Below, in pieces: positions 31,170 to 40,948 of a stretch of DNA of 64,000 nucleotides. Source of the DNA: Sphingoaurantiacus capsulatus (GTDB lineage Bacteria; Pseudomonadota; Alphaproteobacteria; Sphingomonadales; Sphingomonadaceae); NCBI RefSeq assembly GCF_042648405.1, contig NZ_JBHRXV010000011.1:62001-126000 (forward strand). Direction: 5' to 3'. Positions within the stretch are counted from its first letter, which is position 1; each line of letters starts with the position of its first letter. Both the position numbers and the translations under genes were made by a program. The notes beneath the pieces are model-generated. The model was not told the origin of the DNA. It made no database searches and was given only the letters and a program-made list of their open reading frames with translations.

Positions 31170-32083
31170 CCGAACTGCGGACCCGCGTCGCGGCCGAGCT
31201 TGAGGCGCCGGTCGCCGAGGAGGTGCGCGAGTTCGCGGCGGAGGTGGCGGCGAAGTATGGCGCGGCGTCGCAGGCGGTGCTGTTCTACGGATCGTGTCTC
31301 TGGTCGAAGCAGCTCGACGGGCTGATGCTCGATTTCTACCTGCTGGTCGACGACTATGGCCGCGCCTACGGCAAGCGCTGGCTGGCGGCGGCCAACCGGC
31401 TGATCCCGCCCAATGTCTTCTATGCCGAGCAGGGCAATCTGCGCGCGAAATACGCAGTGCTGACCGTCGACGACTTCGCGCGGCTGGCGTCGGCGCGGAC
31501 GCGCAATGTGTCGGTGTGGGCGCGGTTTGCGCAGCCGTCGGCGCTGGTGTGGGCGCGCGATGACGCGGCACGGGATCGCGTGGTCGCGGCGGTGGCGCAG
31601 GCGGCACCGGCGTTGCTGGCGGCGGCGCGGCCGTTGTTGCCGGCCAAGCTCGACATGCGCGAGTTGTGGACCCGGGCGTTCGCGCTGACCTACGACGCCG
31701 AACTGCGGTCGGAGAAGGCGGGACGGGGCGTCACGCTCTATGACACCGCGCCCGAGCGTTATCGCGACATCACCGGGCCTGCACTGGCCGCTGCGGGCAT
31801 TTCCGCGCGGGTCGCGGGCGAGACGGTGGAGCTGCTCAACAGCGCCGATCCGGCAGCGGGCGAGCGCCAATGGGCGCGGCGGCGGCTGGAGGGCAAGCTG
31901 CTGTCGGCGGTGCGCTTGATCAAGGCCAGCCTGACCTTCGATGGCGGGATCGACTATCTGGCGTGGAAGATCACCCGCCACTCAGGCGTCGAGGTGGCGA
32001 TCACGCCGTGGCAGCGCCGCCATCCGATCCTCGCCGGGCTGCTGCTGCTGCCGCAATTGAAGCGCAAGGGCGCGGTGCGGTGA
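31166..32083 (+). CDS. Tam41-like nucleotidyltransferase
   Basis: 305 residues from GTG 31166 within the kinase stop. A nucleotidyltransferase core is visible: GSCLWSKQLDGLMLDFYLLV (GS...DF), then PNVFYAE and LRAKYAVLTVDDF, resembling mitochondrial Tam41 (CDP-diacylglycerol synthase). That would suggest transfer of CMP to a phospholipid, possibly ceramide-1-phosphate or phosphatidate. This is motif-level similarity only. Coupled translation with the lipid kinase supports sequential steps. Confidence 0.6.
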   Translation: MTELRTRVAAELEAPVAEEVREFAAEVAAKYGAASQAVLFYGSCLWSKQLDGLMLDFYLLVDDYGRAYGKRWLAAANRLIPPNVFYAEQGNLRAKYAVLTVDDFARLASARTRNVSVWARFAQPSALVWARDDAARDRVVAAVAQAAPALLAAARPLLPAKLDMRELWTRAFALTYDAELRSEKAGRGVTLYDTAPERYRDITGPALAAAGISARVAGETVELLNSADPAAGERQWARRRLEGKLLSAVRLIKASLTFDGGIDYLAWKITRHSGVEVAITPWQRRHPILAGLLLLPQLKRKGAVR

Positions 32084-32103
32084 GTTTTCGGGCCGCATCC
32101 GGA

Positions 32104-32526
32104 ATGATAGGATGCGGCGTGCTTCGATCGGTTTTCCTGCTGCTTTCCCTTGGGCTTGCGCTACCGGCGCAGGCCGAGGACAGGATGGACGCCTATCGCG
32201 AGAAGACGCGGGTGGTCGCCAAGGTCTCTGACTGCCTCAAGGCCGCGAAGCCTGACGAGATCGTCGTGTGCGGACGGAAGCAGATCAATTTGCGTTACCG
32301 CCTGCCGTCGACGGGGCCGAAACCGGGGACGGCCTCAGCGCGAACGGTGGGCGAGGAGCGCTTCACGCTTCAGCAATATCGCGCGGAGGGCGGCAGCGGG
32401 TCATGCACCACCGTCGGGCCGAACGGGCTGATGGGCTGCGTGATGAAAGAGATCCGCGAGGAACAGGAGCGCGGCGAGCCGGGGCTGATCCGCCGGGTGC
32501 TGACCTATCTCGATCCGGACGAGTAG
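32104..32526 (+). CDS. Small exported cysteine-containing protein
   Basis: About 140 residues. Signal peptide VFLLLSLGLALPAQA, then a mature part with cysteines in SDCLKAAKPDEIVVCGRK and later SGSCTTVG and GCVMKEI. The EIVVCGR motif is recurrent in sphingomonad exported proteins. Starts at 32080 (GTG overlapping the previous stop), 32104 (ATG) and 32119 (GTG) are all possible; 32104 is a compromise. Function unknown. Confidence 0.65.
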   Translation: MIGCGVLRSVFLLLSLGLALPAQAEDRMDAYREKTRVVAKVSDCLKAAKPDEIVVCGRKQINLRYRLPSTGPKPGTASARTVGEERFTLQQYRAEGGSGSCTTVGPNGLMGCVMKEIREEQERGEPGLIRRVLTYLDPDE

Positions 32527-32559
32527 GGCGCTTTCGCCTCCCCAAACACTGTCGTCATT

Positions 32560-32613
32560 CCGGCGAAGGCCGGAATCCATGCGGCGGTCTGTATGGATTC
32601 CGGCCTTCGCCGG
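32560..32613. repeat. ATTCCGGCGAAGGCCGGAAT palindrome
   Basis: Twenty-one-bp arms (32560-32580 and 32593-32613), perfect, of the variant with CCGGAAT ends rather than CCGGGAT. Part of the CGTCAT palindrome family, between the exported protein and spt. Confidence 0.8.
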
Positions 32614-32691
32614 ACGGCGTAGGGAGTGAATGACGATAATATGGGTGGCTGAATGTTGGGCCCGTTTCGGTCGTCCCTTGCCCAAACCAAT

Positions 32692-32759
32692 CGTCATACC
32701 GGCGAAAGCCGGTATCCAGTCGATGGTCGGTCTGGATACCGGCTTTCGCCGGTATGACG
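32692..32759. repeat. CGTCATACCGGCG palindrome
   Basis: Perfect 28-bp arms (32692-32719 and 32732-32759) around a 12-base loop. Second member in the same gap, of the ACCGG variant. It lies 28 bases past the spt stop and may end spt transcription. Confidence 0.85.
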
Positions 32760-32787
32760 GGATGGTGCGTGTTAGCGGGTAGGAGGC

Positions 32788-33999
32788 TCAGGCGTCGAGC
32801 GGCAGCCCCGTCACCTTGGCCGCTGCGGCGAAGCGCTCGATGATCGTCGCGATCTGCTCCGACGTATGCTCGGCGCAGATCGAGCAGCGGAGGAGGTAGA
32901 TGCCGGCAGGCGTCGCGGGCGGGCGGGCCATGTTGACGTAGACGCCGAGGTCGATCAGCGCCGACCACATGCGCGCGGTCGATTCCTGGTCGGGCATCAG
33001 CACCGCGATGATCGCGCTTTCGGGCGTCTTGGTCGCGAGCGTGAAGCCCGCCGCCGTCAGCCCGCCGTGCAACTGCCGGGTATTTTCCCACAGATGCTGG
33101 CGCTTGTTGTGGCTGTGCATCAGCTTGCGGATCGAGGTCGCGGCGCAGGCCATGACCGCGGGCGGCAGCGACGCGGTGAAGGTGTAGGGGCGGCAGACCA
33201 GCCGCAGGATCTCGAACTTCGGATGGTTCGAGACGCAGAAACCCCCGACCGTGCCGACCGACTTGGAGAAGGTGCCGACCACGAAATCGATGTCGGCCTC
33301 GACACCCGCCGCCTCATAGACGCCGCGGCCATGCTCGCCGAAGAAGCCCATGCCGTGCGCCTCGTCGACGAGGATCATCACGTTCGGGTGCGCCTTTGCG
33401 GCGGCGACCATTTCCTTCAGCGGCGCGATGTCGCCGAGCATCGAATAGACGCCTTCCAGCACCACCAGCTTGTTGGCTTCGGGGGGCAGGCGGCCGAGAC
33501 GCTTCGACAGATCCTCGACCGAATTGTGGCGGAAGCGGACGATGTCGGCGTTGCCCATCGCGCAACCGTCGTAGATCGAGGCGTGGCTGTCGGCGTCGAG
33601 CACGACATAGTCGCCGCGCCCGGCGAGCGTCGCCACCATGCCGAGATTGGCCTGATAGCCGGTCGAGAACACCATCGCATGTTCGGTGCCGTAGAACTCG
33701 CGCAGCGCGTCCTCGACTTCCTTGTGCGTCTGGTAGGTGCCGTTCAGCACGCGGCTGCCGGTGGTGCCGGCGCCGAAGCGCTTCAGCGCGTCCTCGCCCG
33801 CGGCGATGACGTCCGGGTCGAACGTCATGCCCATGTAGTTGTAGGTGCCGACGAGGATGGTGTCCTTGCCGTTGATGACAGCCTCGGTCGGCGACTTCAC
33901 TTCGTCCATGACGATGGCGAAGGGGTCGCGCACGCCGCTGCCGAGCAGTGCTTCGCGCTCCGCAATCAGGCCGTCGAACTTGGAAAGCAGATCGGTCAC
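32788..33999 (-). CDS. spt: Serine palmitoyltransferase
   Basis: 403 residues, PLP alpha-oxoamine synthase condensing serine with a long-chain acyl thioester to 3-ketosphinganine, first step of sphingolipid synthesis. Motifs: GAGTTGSRVLNGTY, DADSHAS (cofactor-stacking His), LVDEAHGMG (D212, H215) and the Schiff-base Lys K246 in GTFSKSVG. GTG start four bases after the acp stop. Other alpha-oxoamine synthases are excluded by the lipid gene context. Last gene of the ligase-cerR-acp-spt unit. Confidence 0.95.
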   Translation of the reverse strand: MTDLLSKFDGLIAEREALLGSGVRDPFAIVMDEVKSPTEAVINGKDTILVGTYNYMGMTFDPDVIAAGEDALKRFGAGTTGSRVLNGTYQTHKEVEDALREFYGTEHAMVFSTGYQANLGMVATLAGRGDYVVLDADSHASIYDGCAMGNADIVRFRHNSVEDLSKRLGRLPPEANKLVVLEGVYSMLGDIAPLKEMVAAAKAHPNVMILVDEAHGMGFFGEHGRGVYEAAGVEADIDFVVGTFSKSVGTVGGFCVSNHPKFEILRLVCRPYTFTASLPPAVMACAATSIRKLMHSHNKRQHLWENTRQLHGGLTAAGFTLATKTPESAIIAVLMPDQESTARMWSALIDLGVYVNMARPPATPAGIYLLRCSICAEHTSEQIATIIERFAAAAKVTGLPLDA

Positions 34000-34003
34000 G
34001 GTC

Positions 34004-34249
34004 TTATTTGTCCGTCATTCTGGCGACAGCGTCGGCGACCTGGCCGACCGTCTCCAGTTCGGGGAGCAGGTTCAGCGGGATCACGATGTCCCACTCGTCC
34101 TCGATGTTGGCGACGAGGTCCATCACGGTCAGCGAGTCGAGCTCGAGATCGTTGGCGAAACTGGTGTTTTCCTCGACGGCGATGCCCTTCTTGTTCAAGG
34201 GGGCGATCAGATCGGCGAGGCGGGTGAAAATAGCGGCGCGGTCAGGCAT
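34004..34249 (-). CDS. Dedicated acyl carrier protein for sphingolipid synthesis
   Basis: 81 residues. The phosphopantetheine Ser is S39 in LELDSLTVMDLV. It is more divergent than fatty-acid-synthase ACP. Located immediately before spt with a 4-bp gap, it likely hands acyl groups to Spt; in Caulobacter a dedicated ACP and acyl-ACP synthetase play this role. The acyl-AMP/ACP ligase at 35216 would load it. Confidence 0.9.
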   Translation of the reverse strand: MPDRAAIFTRLADLIAPLNKKGIAVEENTSFANDLELDSLTVMDLVANIEDEWDIVIPLNLLPELETVGQVADAVARMTDK

Positions 34250-34317
34250 GGGCCGGCTCCTTATGGATCGTTGCCGCGGATGCCAAGACTTTGTGGCGAC
34301 CCCGCGGCAGGAAGGCG

Positions 34318-35211
34318 TCAGAGCCAGCCGGCGTCGCGATACCAGGCGGCTGTCATCGCCAATCCCTTATCGATGGAGACGGCGGGCGACCAGCCGGGAA
34401 TGGCGGGGCCGCGCGACACCCAGTCGGGATGCGCGAAATAACGGGCGCGGTCGAAGCTCAACTTGGGCAGCCGGCCACGCACATTGCTGATCGCGGTATC
34501 GACTGCCGCGCCGACCAGCATCGCCGCCTTCGGCGCGCGCAGCACCAAGGGACGCTTGCCGACCGCCGTGCCGATGCGGCGGGCGAGGTCGCCATGCTCG
34601 TAGCCGCCGGGGTGGCCGTCGTCGGGCTCATACATGCCCGTTGCATCCCGGGTCGCCAAGGCGAGCAGCGCGGCGGCGAGGTCATCGGCGTGGATGAAGG
34701 AGGCGTGGCCGGCCCACGGCACCAGCGCGAGGCCGTGCTTCGCCATGCGGAACAGCTCGAGCGTCTCGCGGTCGCCGGGGCCGTAGACGGCGGGCGGGCG
34801 GACGATCGCAAAGTCGAGGTCGGAAGCGGGGAACAGCGCCTCGGAGCGCGCCTTGCTGGCGCCGTAGCCGGACAGGGCGGGTTCGCGTGCGGCGAGCGAG
34901 GAGACATGGACGAAGCGACGGATGCCCGCCGCCTTCGCCGCGTCGATCATCACCTGCGTGCCGGCGACATTGCCGGCGTCGAACTCGGCCGGGGTGCGGG
35001 CATTGATGACGCCCGCGACATGGATGATCGCATCGACGCCGCCGCAGAGATCGCCACAGCCGGAGAGATCGCCGGAAATCCAGTCGATGCCGTCCGACGC
35101 GTCCTGCGGACGACGCGTCAGCGCGCGGACTTTATGCCCGCGCTCGACGGCGAGTTTCAGAAGACGCTGCCCGACGAATCCCGTGCCGCCGGTGACAGCG
35201 AGGGTGGCCAT
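34318..35211 (-). CDS. cerR: Ceramide reductase-like NAD-dependent epimerase/dehydratase
   Basis: 297 residues, extended short-chain dehydrogenase fold: VTGGTGFVGQRLLKLAVERG dinucleotide loop at residue 6, VSSLAAREPALSGYGASKARSE with Y and K of the catalytic YxxxK, and the RPPAVYGPGD segment. In Caulobacter CerR reduces the ketone of the oxidised ceramide. The assignment rests on the conserved order spt-acp-cerR-ligase, only partly on sequence. Starts ATG 35211, four bases after the ligase stop. Confidence 0.82.
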   Translation of the reverse strand: MATLAVTGGTGFVGQRLLKLAVERGHKVRALTRRPQDASDGIDWISGDLSGCGDLCGGVDAIIHVAGVINARTPAEFDAGNVAGTQVMIDAAKAAGIRRFVHVSSLAAREPALSGYGASKARSEALFPASDLDFAIVRPPAVYGPGDRETLELFRMAKHGLALVPWAGHASFIHADDLAAALLALATRDATGMYEPDDGHPGGYEHGDLARRIGTAVGKRPLVLRAPKAAMLVGAAVDTAISNVRGRLPKLSFDRARYFAHPDWVSRGPAIPGWSPAVSIDKGLAMTAAWYRDAGWL

Positions 35212-35215
35212 CAGC

Positions 35216-36979
35216 TCAGGCGGCGACGTCGAACGGCTGGATTTCGCCCGACAGGTAGAGCGTGCGCGCCTTGGAGCGGCTGAGCTTGCCCGAGCTTGTG
35301 CGGGGCAGGGTGCGCGGCGGCACCAGCTCGACGACGCAGGTCATGCCGGTGATGGTGCGGACCTTCGACTTGATCGCCTCGCGCAGGTTGGCGCGCTCGG
35401 CCGGGTCACTGGTGCGGCACTGGACCAGCACCGCCGGCGCTTCCTCGCCCGAGGAGGTGGTGATCGAGAAGGCGGCGATGTCGCCGGCCTTGAAGCCCGG
35501 CAGCTGCTCGATCGCCCACTCGATGTCCTGCGGCCAGTGGTTCTTGCCGTTGATGATGATCATGTCCTTGGCGCGACCCACGATGTGGATGTAGCCGTCG
35601 ACGAGGTAGCCCATGTCGCCGGTGTCGAGCCAGCCGTCCTTCAGGCAGGCGGCAGTCGACACTTCGTCGCGGAAATAGCCGACCATCACCGACGGGCCGG
35701 AGACAAACACGCGGCCGATATTGCGGTCGGGCAGCAGCTCGCCGGCCTCGTCGCGAATCTCGATGGTGTGGCCCGGGACGGCCTTGCCGCAATTGACGAT
35801 GGCGCGATAGCGCGTCGGGCGGTCGGCGTCCTCGGCGGGCGCCTCGGCATGGCCTTCGCCGGCGAGCAGCCGCTCGTCGACGAGATCGATGACGATGCCT
35901 TCGCCCGGCGGCATCACCGAGACGGCGAGCGTCACTTCGGCGAGGCCGTAGCTCGGCAGGAACGCCTTGGCGCTGAAGCCCGCCGGCGCGAAGGCGTCGA
36001 CGAACGCCTGCATCACGTCGGGGCGGATCATGTCGGCGCCGTTGCCGGCAACGCGCCAGCGCGACAGGTCGAACTTGCTCGCCGCGTCGGTCTGGCTCGA
36101 TACGCGGCGCGCGCAGATATCGTAGCCGAAGGTCGGGCTGTACGACATCGCATGGCCGTCGACGCGGCTGATCAGGGTCAGCCACGACAGCGGCCGGCGC
36201 GCGAAATCCTCGGTCGCGAGATAGTCGACCGACATCTGGTTGGCGACCGGCGACAGGAAGCAGCCGACGAGGCCCATGTCATGATACCAGGGCAGCCACG
36301 ACACCAGGCGGTCGTCGTCCTGTGCCTTCATGCTGCTCGCGTGGCAGAACAGATTGTTGAGCAGCGCGGCATGGGTGACGGCAACACCGTGCGGGAAGCG
36401 CGTCGAGCCGCTCGAATACTGCAGATAGGCGATATCGTCGGTCTTCGCCTGCGGCAACGCGGCGTCCGGCGCCGGCTTCTCGCTGTAGCTCGCCCAATCC
36501 TCTGACCGGGCATGCGGCAGCGCGGCAGCCGCCTCGGCAACCATCGCCTGCAGCCCCGGCGGGCTCAGCACCAGCGCGGGGTCGCAGCTGATCAGCTGGT
36601 TGCGGATCTGCTCGATATAGCCCTCACGGCCGCCGAACGAGGTCGGCAGCGGCAGCGGCACCGGCCAGGCGCCGGCATAGACGACGCCGAAGAACATCGC
36701 GGCGAACTCGGGGCCGGTCTCGGCGATCAGCGCGACGCGGTCGCCGACGCCGATGCCGTCGGCGATCAGGCGGCGCGCCTGCACCAGCGCATCGGCGCGC
36801 AGCTCGGCGAAGGTGTAGCTGCGCACCAGCGTGGCGCGCGCGTCGAAGAAGTTGAAACCCCGGATGCCGGTCGCGGCATAGTCCAGCGCATCGCCCAGCG
36901 TCGCGAAATCGGCGAGGCGGCGAGGGAGGTCGTCGCGCGTGGGCGTGACGGCTTCGTCGCGGGTGGTGGACTGCAGCAA
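35216..36979 (-). CDS. Fatty acyl-AMP/acyl-ACP ligase for sphingolipid synthesis
   Basis: 587 residues of the adenylate-forming superfamily. AMP loop LQYSSGSTRFPHGV, then WLPWYHDMGLVGCFLSP, YGLAEVTLAV, GWLDTGDMGYLVDGYIHIVG and a C-terminal Lys-containing LPRTSSGKLSRSK. It activates a fatty acid, probably for transfer to the adjacent ACP, as AasR does in Caulobacter. First gene of the four-gene unit; start TTG 36979 behind AGGAG. Divergent from recX. Confidence 0.88.
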   Translation of the reverse strand: MLQSTTRDEAVTPTRDDLPRRLADFATLGDALDYAATGIRGFNFFDARATLVRSYTFAELRADALVQARRLIADGIGVGDRVALIAETGPEFAAMFFGVVYAGAWPVPLPLPTSFGGREGYIEQIRNQLISCDPALVLSPPGLQAMVAEAAAALPHARSEDWASYSEKPAPDAALPQAKTDDIAYLQYSSGSTRFPHGVAVTHAALLNNLFCHASSMKAQDDDRLVSWLPWYHDMGLVGCFLSPVANQMSVDYLATEDFARRPLSWLTLISRVDGHAMSYSPTFGYDICARRVSSQTDAASKFDLSRWRVAGNGADMIRPDVMQAFVDAFAPAGFSAKAFLPSYGLAEVTLAVSVMPPGEGIVIDLVDERLLAGEGHAEAPAEDADRPTRYRAIVNCGKAVPGHTIEIRDEAGELLPDRNIGRVFVSGPSVMVGYFRDEVSTAACLKDGWLDTGDMGYLVDGYIHIVGRAKDMIIINGKNHWPQDIEWAIEQLPGFKAGDIAAFSITTSSGEEAPAVLVQCRTSDPAERANLREAIKSKVRTITGMTCVVELVPPRTLPRTSSGKLSRSKARTLYLSGEIQPFDVAA

Positions 36980-37119
36980 GACCCGTGTCTCCTAAACTCA
37001 CTCGGGCGGATCGATGCCTCGTTCCGCCGAACGACCCCTTTTCCAAGGGTTATGGTTTAACGCAGCCTGCCAGATGGCGACGTGGCGCGTTCAAATTCCG
37101 GCCCGACTATGGCAGGAAC

Positions 37120-37677
37120 GTGGCATCGTCCATGGAAGATCGCCAATCCTCTTCCCGCCGCGAGCGGAAACCGAAGAAGCCGCTGACGCCCGACAGCCTC
37201 AACTGGTTCGCGCTGCGCTATGTCGAGCGCTATGCGACAACGCGGGAGAAGTTGCGGCGCTATCTGTCTGACAAGCTTCGCGAACGTGGCTGGGCGGGCG
37301 AGGGGCAGGCACCGATCGATGCCATGGTCGAGCGCTTCGCCGAGCTGGGCTATGTCGACGATCGCAGCTTCGGCGAGAGCAAGGCGCGGAGCCTCGGCCG
37401 CCGGGGTTATGGCGCAAGGCGGATCGACCAGACGCTGACCGCGGCGGGAATCGAGCCCGAGTTGCGCGAGGAGATTCGCGGCGAGGTCGACGATCGCGAG
37501 GCGGCGCTGGCCTATGCGCGCCGCAAGCGGATCGGGCCGTTTGCGGCTGAGAAGCCGAGCCCTGAGCTACGGCAGAAGCAGTTCGCGGCGATGGTGCGCG
37601 CGGGGCACGGCTTCGATCAGGTGAAGGCGATCCTCGGCGCCGAGACCGAGCACGAGCTCTACGACGAATTTCCCTGA
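37120..37677 (+). CDS. recX: Regulatory protein RecX
   Basis: 185 residues from GTG 37120 (AGGA just upstream) or 181 from ATG 37132. Modulates RecA filaments. Three-helix RecX repeats are seen: ALRYVERYATTREKLRRYL, FAELGYVDDRSFGESKARSL and RRGYGARRIDQTLTAAGI, ending in the HGFDQVKAIL helix. recA is not adjacent in the window. The last 19 bases overlap convergently the MocA-like gene. Confidence 0.9.
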   Translation: MASSMEDRQSSSRRERKPKKPLTPDSLNWFALRYVERYATTREKLRRYLSDKLRERGWAGEGQAPIDAMVERFAELGYVDDRSFGESKARSLGRRGYGARRIDQTLTAAGIEPELREEIRGEVDDREAALAYARRKRIGPFAAEKPSPELRQKQFAAMVRAGHGFDQVKAILGAETEHELYDEFP

Positions 37678-39241
37678 CGGGCGCGCGCCGCGGCGAGCGC
37701 CTCGGGCGTGTCGATGTCGGCAAGGATCGCGTCGGTGCCGACCTCCACCTCGATAACCTGATCGGCCAGCTCGGCGAGCAGCACCTTGCCGCCGACATCG
37801 CCGTCGAGCGCGGCGAGGCGGGCGAAGTGGGCGCGGGGCCACAGCACCGGGTTGCCGCGCTTGCCGTCGACGGTGGGGACGACGATCGCCTGTGGCTCGC
37901 GGGCAGGGGCGGCGAGCGCGGTCAGCACGGCGGGCGTCACCTGCGGCATGTCGCCGAGGCAGACGATGGCGGCGCGCCAGTCGGCAGGGACGGCGGCGAT
38001 GCCGGCGCGCAGCGAACGGCTCAGCCCTTCGGCGAAATCGGGTGCCTCGACGATGGCGGCGCGGTCGCCGACCACGGCGCGCATCTCGGCCGCCATGTTG
38101 CCGACGACAACCAGCGCGGGCAGGCCGGCGGCAGCGAGGGTGTCGAGCGTATGGGCGAGCAATGGTTTACCGCCGAGATCGGCGAGCAGCTTGTTGGCGC
38201 CCTGCATCCGCGACGAGCGGCCGGCGGCGAGCACCACCGCGCCGACCGGGCCGTTGACGGCGGGCTTGCCGGCGCGCGGCTCGGGGCGCTCGACCTCGGC
38301 GAGGACGCCGCCGACGCCCATGCCGGCGATGATCGCGCTGTCGACGGGGAGGCCTGTGAGCAAACGCTCAAGCACCAGATCGACGCCGTTGCGCTTGGGT
38401 GAGCGGGCGCAGCCGGGGAGGCCGAGGACCGACTTGCCGGCGAGCGACGCGAGGCAGAGCAGATTGCCGGGATCGACCGGCATGCCGAGGCGTTCGATGG
38501 CGCCGCCGGCCACTTCGATGGCGGCGGGGACAACGTCGCGGCGGTCGGCGGTGGCGGAGGCGCCGGCGATCAGGATGAGATCGGCGTCGGTGGCGGCCAG
38601 CTTGGCTGTCAGGTCGTCGACGGCGTGCGGGCAGCGGGTGGCCGACACGAGCGTCGCGCCGATCGCGGCGAGGCGGCGGCGGGTGACCTCTTCGGTCTTG
38701 GCGAACAGCTTGTCGGGCTGACCGGGCAGCATGGTCTGGATCAGCGCCACCGTGGCGGCGCGGAACGGCGCGACGGCGATGGGGGCGGCAGCGGCGAGCG
38801 CGGCATCGACGGCGGCGCCGGGCACGGCGTAGGGGATGATCTTGATGGTGGCGACGATATCGCCGTCGCGGACCCGTGCCTCGGGCATCTGCACGCCGAG
38901 GGTGATGCCTTCGTCGATGGCGTTGAGGCGATGTACCGCCGCCGGGTCGAGGCGCACCAGCCCGTCGACCATCGCGACGAGATTGACGCGGCCGTGCACC
39001 GGCGCGAGCGCCTTCACATGGCCGCCAGCCAGCGCTGCGCCGAGGCGGGCGGCGGCGTCATCCTCGGCGATATCGCCGGGTTCGAGGCGGGCGACCACCA
39101 GCTCGGTGAGCCCGGCGGCGCGCGCGGTGGCGAGATCGTCGGCGGTCAGGCGCCGGCCCTTGGGCAAGCGCTTGCCGTCGATCAACAGCGAGTGGGCGAG
39201 GATCGCGCCCTCGCAGTCGGCGAGCGGCGCCGGGCCGAACT

Positions 39242-39245
<4 letters not shown>
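37659..39245 (-). CDS. MoeA-like/MobA-like fusion, molybdenum cofactor cytidylyltransferase type
   Basis: 528 residues. Residues 1-325 resemble molybdopterin-binding proteins (IDEGITLGVQMPEA, ILIAGASATADRRD, LPGCARSPKRNG). Residues 335-528 are a MobA-like nucleotidyltransferase: VVLAAGRSSRMQGANKLLAD, CLGDMPQVTP and DGDVGGKVLL. This matches known two-domain proteins that put CMP on molybdopterin for xanthine-oxidase-family enzymes. ATGA overlap with xdhC. Confidence 0.85.
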
Positions 39246-40164
<919 letters not shown>

Positions 40165-40183
<19 letters not shown>

Positions 40184-40791
40184 ATGAACAGCACCATCAG
40201 CAGGGTGAGCACGCTGCCCCAGACGATCGGCGGGATGCCCTTGCCGCTGTCTTCGGTGTCGGTGACTGGGAGCGACGGCGGCTCGAGGATGGCGTCGCCG
40301 ACGATCTCGGCGGCGACTGGCTCGGCGGCAGGGGCCGGTCCTTCGACCTCGGCCTTCAGGCGGGCGAAGAAGGTTTCTGCATAGCTGCGCGCGGTGCCTT
40401 CGACGAGGCGGGCGCCGAGCTGCGCCAGCTTGCCGCCGATCGTCGAGCGGGCGACGTAGGAGAGGCGGGTGCCGGTGCCGCCGTCGGGCAGCGCTTCCTC
40501 GGTGAGGCTCACGTCGGCGGCGCCCTTGGCGAAGCCGGCGACGCCGCCCTTGCCCTCGCCGGCGATGGTGTAGCTGGTCGGCGGGTTCAGATTCTGCAGA
40601 TCGACGCCACCGGTGAAGCTGGCGCGCACCGGGCCGACCTTGGCGTTGAGCTTGCCTTCGAAGCGGCTGTCGCCGACCTTCTCCAGCGACTCGACGCCCT
40701 CGATGCAGCGCGCCAGCACCGCGGGATCGTTCAACGCGGCCCAGACGCGCTCGCGCGGGGCGGCGATCAGCGTGTCGCCCTGAATCTCCAT
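40165..40791 (-). CDS. CoxG-like SRPBCC protein with membrane anchor
   Basis: 208 residues. START/SRPBCC fold with the CoxG features RVWAALNDPAVLARCIEGVE and RLVEGTARSYAETFFARL, then a Pro/Ala linker and a C-terminal helix IVWGSVLTLLMVLFIWLMLA. CoxG recruits CO dehydrogenase to the membrane. No molybdenum hydroxylase structural genes are in the window, so the partner is elsewhere. First gene of the coxG-xdhC-mocA unit. Confidence 0.88.
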
Positions 40792-40871
40792 GCGACGGTC
40801 CTTTCTTCAGCAACTTGCGCGACGGCGGCGGTTGCCGCTCACCCTATTGCGGAACCCGTCCCGCTTCCGCA

Positions 40872-40903
40872 ACAAAGATGGTTTTTATCGGCACGATCTT
40901 TGT
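40872..40903. promoter_or_regulatory. Inverted repeat in front of the double cold-shock gene
   Basis: ACAAAGAT (40872-40879) and ATCTTTGT (40896-40903), perfect 8-bp arms, 16 bases apart. Between the coxG start and the cold-shock start codon at 40949. Could be an operator or a leader hairpin that responds to temperature. Confidence 0.4.
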
Positions 40904-40948
40904 GTTAGCGTCCCGGCGGGGCAAATAGCGGTTGCGTGGGAGGGCCTC

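Noticed and set aside
32080..32103. GTG 32080 as start of the small exported protein
   Set aside because: Would extend the signal peptide by an uncharged-to-basic stretch of unclear value; kept as an alternative only.
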